Assembly: GCF_019931215.1 (NCBI RefSeq) | Contig: NZ_JAIOUB010000001.1 | Coordinates: 1-64,000, forward strand | Reading direction: 5' to 3' | Length of the DNA stretch: 64,000 nucleotides | Source of the DNA: Alcanivorax limicola | GTDB lineage: Bacteria; Pseudomonadota; Gammaproteobacteria; Pseudomonadales; Alcanivoracaceae | Program-made: the position numbers and the translations under genes | The notes under the pieces: generated by a model | The model's input: the letters and a program-made list of their open reading frames with translations, nothing else | The model's database searches: none | Told to the model about the DNA's origin: nothing | Shown here: positions 59,989 to 64,000 of the stretch, piece by piece | Layout: each line of letters opens with the position of its first letter | Position numbering within the stretch: position 1 is the first letter of the stretch

Positions 59989-60716
59989 AATGTCTCCTCG
60001 GTAACGTCAGGTTGTCGCCGTTCAAGATCTGTAATCCAGTTGGCCACCGTGCTGTCGGGTTGCCGTTGCAGCGCCTGATACGCCTGGAAGTGCGCCAGGG
60101 CTTGCGGTATGTCCTGCAGATACAGTTCGGCCAGCACGCCGAGATTGAAATGGGCCCGCGCGTACAACGGATCAAGCGTCACAGCGTGTTGATAGTGGTC
60201 CGCCGCCTCAGCGAAGCGTCCTTGTTCGCGCAAGGCGATACCCAGGGCGTTGTGTGCGTAGGGGTTTTGTGCATTGACGTCCAGCGCCTGGCGCAATGCA
60301 GCCTCGGCGTCTTGCCAGTTTTGCTGGCGCAAGGCGATCAGGCCGACATTGACCCACGGCCCCGACAAGGCCGGGTAGCGTGCTGTGAGCGACTGGAACA
60401 CCACCAGTGCGCGGGGCAGGTCATCATTGCGCAGATACTGCAGCCCGCGAAAGTATTCTTCCGTGGCGGCCGCCGCCATGGGGCGAACGGCCGGATCATG
60501 GGGCACCGGCGGGATATGTTCGGCATCACTGTCAGCAGCGGCAATGCCGACACGCTGGGCAGCATGGCGTGATTCGCCGGGCTGGCCGCTGCCTTCCAGG
60601 CCATGTTCCGGATGGCTGGCGCAGCCACTGAGCAGGGTCAGCGCCAGTACTGGCATTAACAGTACCGGCATCAACAGTGCCCGGTGCCGCTGCAACTCAA
60701 TAGATGATGTCGACAT
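59985..60716 (-). CDS. TPR lipoprotein (GltE-like)
   Basis: 243 residues. The lipoprotein leader has lipobox LLSGC (Cys32), and the leader contains a perfect in-frame duplication (LMPVLLMPVLA, DNA at 60646-60675). Residues about 80-225 hold four TPR units (FRGLQYLRNDDLPRALVVF, NVGLIALRQQNWQDAEAAL, NALGIALREQGRFAEAADHY, NLGVLAELYLQDIPQALAHF). ATG 60716 has GGTGGAG upstream and overlaps the large TPR gene by 20 bp. It is similar in type to the outer-membrane TPR lipoprotein GltE of Myxococcus; orthology is not shown. Confidence 0.87.
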   Translation of the reverse strand: MSTSSIELQRHRALLMPVLLMPVLALTLLSGCASHPEHGLEGSGQPGESRHAAQRVGIAAADSDAEHIPPVPHDPAVRPMAAAATEEYFRGLQYLRNDDLPRALVVFQSLTARYPALSGPWVNVGLIALRQQNWQDAEAALRQALDVNAQNPYAHNALGIALREQGRFAEAADHYQHAVTLDPLYARAHFNLGVLAELYLQDIPQALAHFQAYQALQRQPDSTVANWITDLERRQPDVTEETL

Positions 60717-63700
60717 AGGGCTCCACCTGTTCATATTTGGCATAGCGACCGGGCAGCAACTCGCCCAATGCACTGAAACTGCGTTTTACCCAGTCGTCAT
60801 AAATGTCGTCAGCGACCATGTCGGTGTTGGCCATGTACAGATCAATGGCCTGGTCTTCGTAGGGCAGGGCCTGCTCTTCCAGCAGCAGCTCATACATTTC
60901 CAGTTCCAGTTCATCCAGGCCGCGGGGGCGTTCGCTGTCCATGATGTCGCTGGCGAGCACGCGGTACATTTCGCCAATCTGGAATTGCGCTGCGGTGGCA
61001 TATTCGGCAACACCGATGGCTGCCACATTTTCATAGCGTTGCAGGGCCTCGCGCATGGCGTCTGTTTTCTGCGTCAGGCTGCGGCGCAGGGGCTGTGTCA
61101 GGCGGATGCTGCTGAACGCCTGAAACTTCTCTTCTGCGAGGGTGAAGCCAGCCCAGGCACCGAGCCAAGCAACACGGTCACTGGCGTCGTCACCGGCATC
61201 GGCGAGTGTTTCCACCAGTTTCTGCAACCAGAAGTCACGGCGTTCATTGTCCTGCTGCGCGGTATAAAGCGAGGCCAGGCGATACTGACCTTCGGCGCGC
61301 ACGGCGACGGGTTCCGGCCAGGCCCACACGTACTTGCGATACAGCCGAATGGCGCCCTCGGTATGTTCGCGGCTGCCTGTTGCCTCGATCGCCTGATCCT
61401 GCATTGCTGCGGCTTGCCAGAGGGCCTGGCGTGACAATTCCGGATCGCTTTCCTCGCTGGCATCAGCGATACGTTCCAGCTCCAGAGCAGCGGCGGCGAA
61501 GTTGCCGGTGGCCTCATAGGCGACGGCGAGCTTGTCTGGCACCGTTTCGGTCAGGACATCATCCGGATAGCGCCGACGGAAATCTTCCAGCACCTTGATG
61601 GCGGAGGTGTGGTCGGCTTCCGCGATATACAGGGTGGCGGCGTCAAATTCTGCATTCTTTCTGATGCTGGCTTGCGGATAGACCTGGCCGACCCGCATGA
61701 ACATGGCGGCGGCAGCGAGCGTGTCACCCTGTTCATCACGCAGTGTTTCGGCCTGCCGGTAAACGCTGGCAGCGAGCTGCTCGCGATAGCGGCCTTGTTC
61801 GGCGTCGCTCAAGCCGGGCAGGGCCAGCAGGGTGCTGTAGGCATACTCGGCCACATCATGGCGCCCCAGATCGAATTCCCCATTGGCAATGGTGGCCCAG
61901 CCATAACGCAGCATGGCGTCATCGGGTTGCGGCTGGCGATTCACCAGAATGCCGGCAGTGCGCACGGCGCCCCGGGTATCGCCGCTGGCGAGCTGATCTT
62001 CCGTCAGGCTGTACAGCACTTGCGGCACCCGTTCATGGGTGGCGAAGGTGCTGGCGAACAGCAGGCCGCTGCGAATCTTGCGTTGTCGCAGATCATCCTG
62101 TGCGGCCTGGGCCTCGGTGCTGGCATCAGATGCCGCCTTCAGGCGTTCCTGCTCTGCTTGATAAGCCACCAGCGCAAAGTAACCGGCGTCGCCAGCGTCG
62201 GCGTATTCCGGATAGCTGTAGGCGGTACGTTCGAATTCGGTAATGGCCTGCTCGAATGCCTCGCTGGCGAACAGCACTTCGGCATAGCGGTGATTGATGT
62301 CTGCTTGTGCTTCACCCGGCGGCGGCGTGTCCAGATACTCGCGGTACCATCTTGCTGCCAGCGCATAGTCAGTGGCGTTGGTACCGGATTGGGCTACGGC
62401 ATGATAGTGCCGGGCCAGATCAAGAATGTGGCCTTTCAGCTGGTCCAGATACTGGGCGCGGATATCTGGCTGAGCCAGCCAGAACTCGCTGCTGACGCCG
62501 TAACGTTCAACAAACTGTTCCTTGGCCGGTAGCACCAGCGACGGAAAGCCACCACGCTGATAGGCCTGGATTTCTCGGGTAGAGAAGGCCGGTGCGCGAT
62601 GGTCCGCCGGATAGACACGGACAAACGTATCGAAGGTATCTGCCGCATCGCGATAGCGTTCCTGCTGCAGGTAGACCTCGCCGAGGCTCTCGTAGATATC
62701 CGCCTCGTAGTTTCTGTGGCCGGTGCGCGCAAACCAGTTGCGCACGGATTCTGCACCATCAAGATTGATGAAGGTGAGGCTGACAGCACGCCGCGTATCC
62801 TGCATCAGCTTGGCCTGCATGGAGGTGTCGCTGGCCATGGCCGGGTGCGCATGCAAGTGATCAATCAGACGGAAGAAATCAGCGAGGGCACGCTGGAAAT
62901 CACCCATCAGGTATTCGCTCCAGCCACGCTTGTAACGCGCCTGTTCGTAGAACTCGCTACGGGGCTGCGCGGCGATCACGGTGGCATACGCGCTGGCGGC
63001 TGTGTCGTACTCGCTGTTCATGAAGAGCAGCTCACCACGGCGGAATTCCGCTTCGACCACGTACTCGCTGTCCGGATATCGCTCAACCAGGTTTTCCAGC
63101 GCTACCAGCGAGCTGTCCAGATCACCGGCCAGCTCATGGACTTTGGCCAGGCTGTACCAGGTATGGGCCAGTTGGTCCGGGTCCTGTGAGGTTTCCAGCA
63201 GGCTGTGATAGAGCATGATGGCGGTGCTGAGATTGGCATTCAGCTTGCCGCCCTCCAGATCAGCCGCCACGTTGCTGGCCAGGCCGAGTAGCGCGAACTT
63301 CTCCTCGGGATCATGCGTGTCCTGTGCGCTGCGCATGAAGTTGTCATACAGCATGGCATCGATATCGGCATCAACGCTGCGGTCGGCGCCAGCAAGTGTG
63401 TCGACTTGCGGCTGCTCCCTCAGATCTTCGGTGCGGAACTGCTGGTCTTCTGCCGCCGACACGGCCAGATCCGCCATGCGCTGCAATGGTGCCACGCGCT
63501 GCGCCGGGTCCTGGAACAGCTCTACGGCGCGGCGATAACTCTCCAGCGCCTGCTGCGGTGTAGCACGTTCCAGCGCTTCCGGCGCCACTGCGATATCCAT
63601 CTGCTCCAGATCGGCCAGCGTGGTGCCGCCGTAACGCACCGGTTCGGCAGTCTGCTGGCTGGCGCAGCCAGCCGTGAGCAGCATGACCATCGCGGCCAGC

Positions 63701-63729
63701 GTCTGGCGGCGGAAGCCTGGCACGCTCAT
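60697..63729 (-). CDS. Large TPR lipoprotein (1010 residues)
   Basis: The leader (about 1-22) ends in lipobox LTAGC, giving a predicted outer-membrane lipoprotein. Most of the mature chain is TPR-like helical repeats, e.g. HTWYSLAKVHELAGDLDSSLVALENLVERYPDSEYVVEAEFRRGELLF and ESLGEVYLQQERYRDAADTFDTFVRVYP, with further degenerate units to about 950. This suggests a periplasmic scaffold, in the place of the large TPR/GltD-like component of Agl-Glt-type clusters. It overlaps both neighbours. Confidence 0.87.
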   Translation of the reverse strand: MSVPGFRRQTLAAMVMLLTAGCASQQTAEPVRYGGTTLADLEQMDIAVAPEALERATPQQALESYRRAVELFQDPAQRVAPLQRMADLAVSAAEDQQFRTEDLREQPQVDTLAGADRSVDADIDAMLYDNFMRSAQDTHDPEEKFALLGLASNVAADLEGGKLNANLSTAIMLYHSLLETSQDPDQLAHTWYSLAKVHELAGDLDSSLVALENLVERYPDSEYVVEAEFRRGELLFMNSEYDTAASAYATVIAAQPRSEFYEQARYKRGWSEYLMGDFQRALADFFRLIDHLHAHPAMASDTSMQAKLMQDTRRAVSLTFINLDGAESVRNWFARTGHRNYEADIYESLGEVYLQQERYRDAADTFDTFVRVYPADHRAPAFSTREIQAYQRGGFPSLVLPAKEQFVERYGVSSEFWLAQPDIRAQYLDQLKGHILDLARHYHAVAQSGTNATDYALAARWYREYLDTPPPGEAQADINHRYAEVLFASEAFEQAITEFERTAYSYPEYADAGDAGYFALVAYQAEQERLKAASDASTEAQAAQDDLRQRKIRSGLLFASTFATHERVPQVLYSLTEDQLASGDTRGAVRTAGILVNRQPQPDDAMLRYGWATIANGEFDLGRHDVAEYAYSTLLALPGLSDAEQGRYREQLAASVYRQAETLRDEQGDTLAAAAMFMRVGQVYPQASIRKNAEFDAATLYIAEADHTSAIKVLEDFRRRYPDDVLTETVPDKLAVAYEATGNFAAAALELERIADASEESDPELSRQALWQAAAMQDQAIEATGSREHTEGAIRLYRKYVWAWPEPVAVRAEGQYRLASLYTAQQDNERRDFWLQKLVETLADAGDDASDRVAWLGAWAGFTLAEEKFQAFSSIRLTQPLRRSLTQKTDAMREALQRYENVAAIGVAEYATAAQFQIGEMYRVLASDIMDSERPRGLDELELEMYELLLEEQALPYEDQAIDLYMANTDMVADDIYDDWVKRSFSALGELLPGRYAKYEQVEPYVDIIY

Positions 63730-64000
63730 CGTTGATCTCCTCGGGTGGTAGTGCCAGGTCGTGTACCTGAGTAGGCGGCATCCTGCAGGCGCGCGATGGC
63801 CAGATGTGCCTCGCCGAGCTGCTCGCCCAGGCGAGCGCGCCGTTCGGCCAGCACGCGCAGGGCTTCATTTTTTAATTGCTGACCAAGTTCGGCCAATGCG
63901 TCGTCGGCGTCGTTGATCAAGTTGGCAATGTCAGCTTCTCGTGCTTGCAACCGGGTGGCCAACTGCGTTTTGCCGGCCGCTTCAGCGTCGTTGAGCAGCT
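63726..64000 (-). CDS. C-terminal part of a coiled-coil protein (runs off the window)
   Basis: About 90 codons are visible, open to the window edge, ending at 63726. The visible part is charged and heptad-rich (LQAREADIANLINDADDALAELGQQLKNEALRVLAERRARLGEQL), followed by a short tail ending in TTTRGDQR, and is probably coiled coil. The stop overlaps the TPR lipoprotein start by 4 bp, so it is the upstream member of the same operon. Its family cannot be judged without the N-terminus. Confidence 0.7.
   Translation of the reverse strand, partial: LLNDAEAAGKTQLATRLQAREADIANLINDADDALAELGQQLKNEALRVLAERRARLGEQLGEAHLAIARLQDAAYSGTRPGTTTRGDQR

Overview
The window is GC-rich, densely coding chromosomal DNA of a gammaproteobacterium. 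The closest fit is the Alcanivorax/Isoalcanivorax type of marine lipid and hydrocarbon degrader. Supporting markers are EpmC, RlmM and TusA (typical of Gammaproteobacteria), a FadI/FadJ-type beta-oxidation pair, an MFE-2-like hydroxyacyl-CoA dehydrogenase, a FadL-family porin with a secretory lipase, and several AraC/OruR-type regulators. This assignment comes from gene content, not from a database search. I see no rRNA or tRNA genes, CRISPR array, transposase, integrase or phage structural module.

Layout. 1-548: non-coding, with two large perfect inverted repeats and an 8-bp tandem repeat. 549-6172: the Anbu proteasome-like locus (circularly permuted ATP-grasp, alpha-E protein, transglutaminase, Anbu), then a RimK-family ATP-grasp ligase. 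6250-8490: MFS transporter and a double glutaredoxin/GST-N protein. 8735-12135: thiolase and multifunctional beta-oxidation enzyme. 12367-22840: acetyltransferase, two DUF6916-like proteins, three microcystin-dependent/phage-collar-type proteins, and a 2500-residue beta-helix/Ig/OmpA protein that looks like a fusion of two exported proteins. 22898-31517: mixed housekeeping and transport genes (DCC protein, DUF1244, DUF6394 with a two-RCK K+ channel, FMN reductase, zinc-less MDR dehydrogenase, SulP, DUF6482, Na/Pi symporter).

31753-44560 is the most distinctive region. Two paralogous AraC regulators flank an orphan GspN-like protein. They are followed by two paralogous secreted proteins (one carrying two inserted Ash-type Ig domains), a secretory lipase translationally coupled to the second, a FadL-like porin, a large Ig-like lipoprotein and a small beta-barrel. 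I read this as a regulated surface module for handling an extracellular lipid or ester; the substrate is unknown. 44617-49942: class III-type FeS photolyase with folE, SDR, a third AraC regulator and purU. 49948-56820: OM barrel, rlmM, ABM monooxygenase, AmpG-like MFS, tusA, an unknown protein, MATE pump and epmC.

56941-64000 (minus strand, running off the window) is a tightly overlapping operon: coiled-coil protein, TPR lipoproteins, small exported protein, TolQ/ExbB, two TolR/ExbD and an AgmX/PglI-type TonB-like protein. It resembles the proton-driven core of the Myxococcus Agl-Glt machinery. One of its two ExbD proteins has Asn in place of the membrane Asp.

A pattern not explained by the genes is the set of short perfect or near-perfect tandem duplications (10-19 bp, 2-3 copies) sitting on stop codons or just upstream of start codons at about ten loci.
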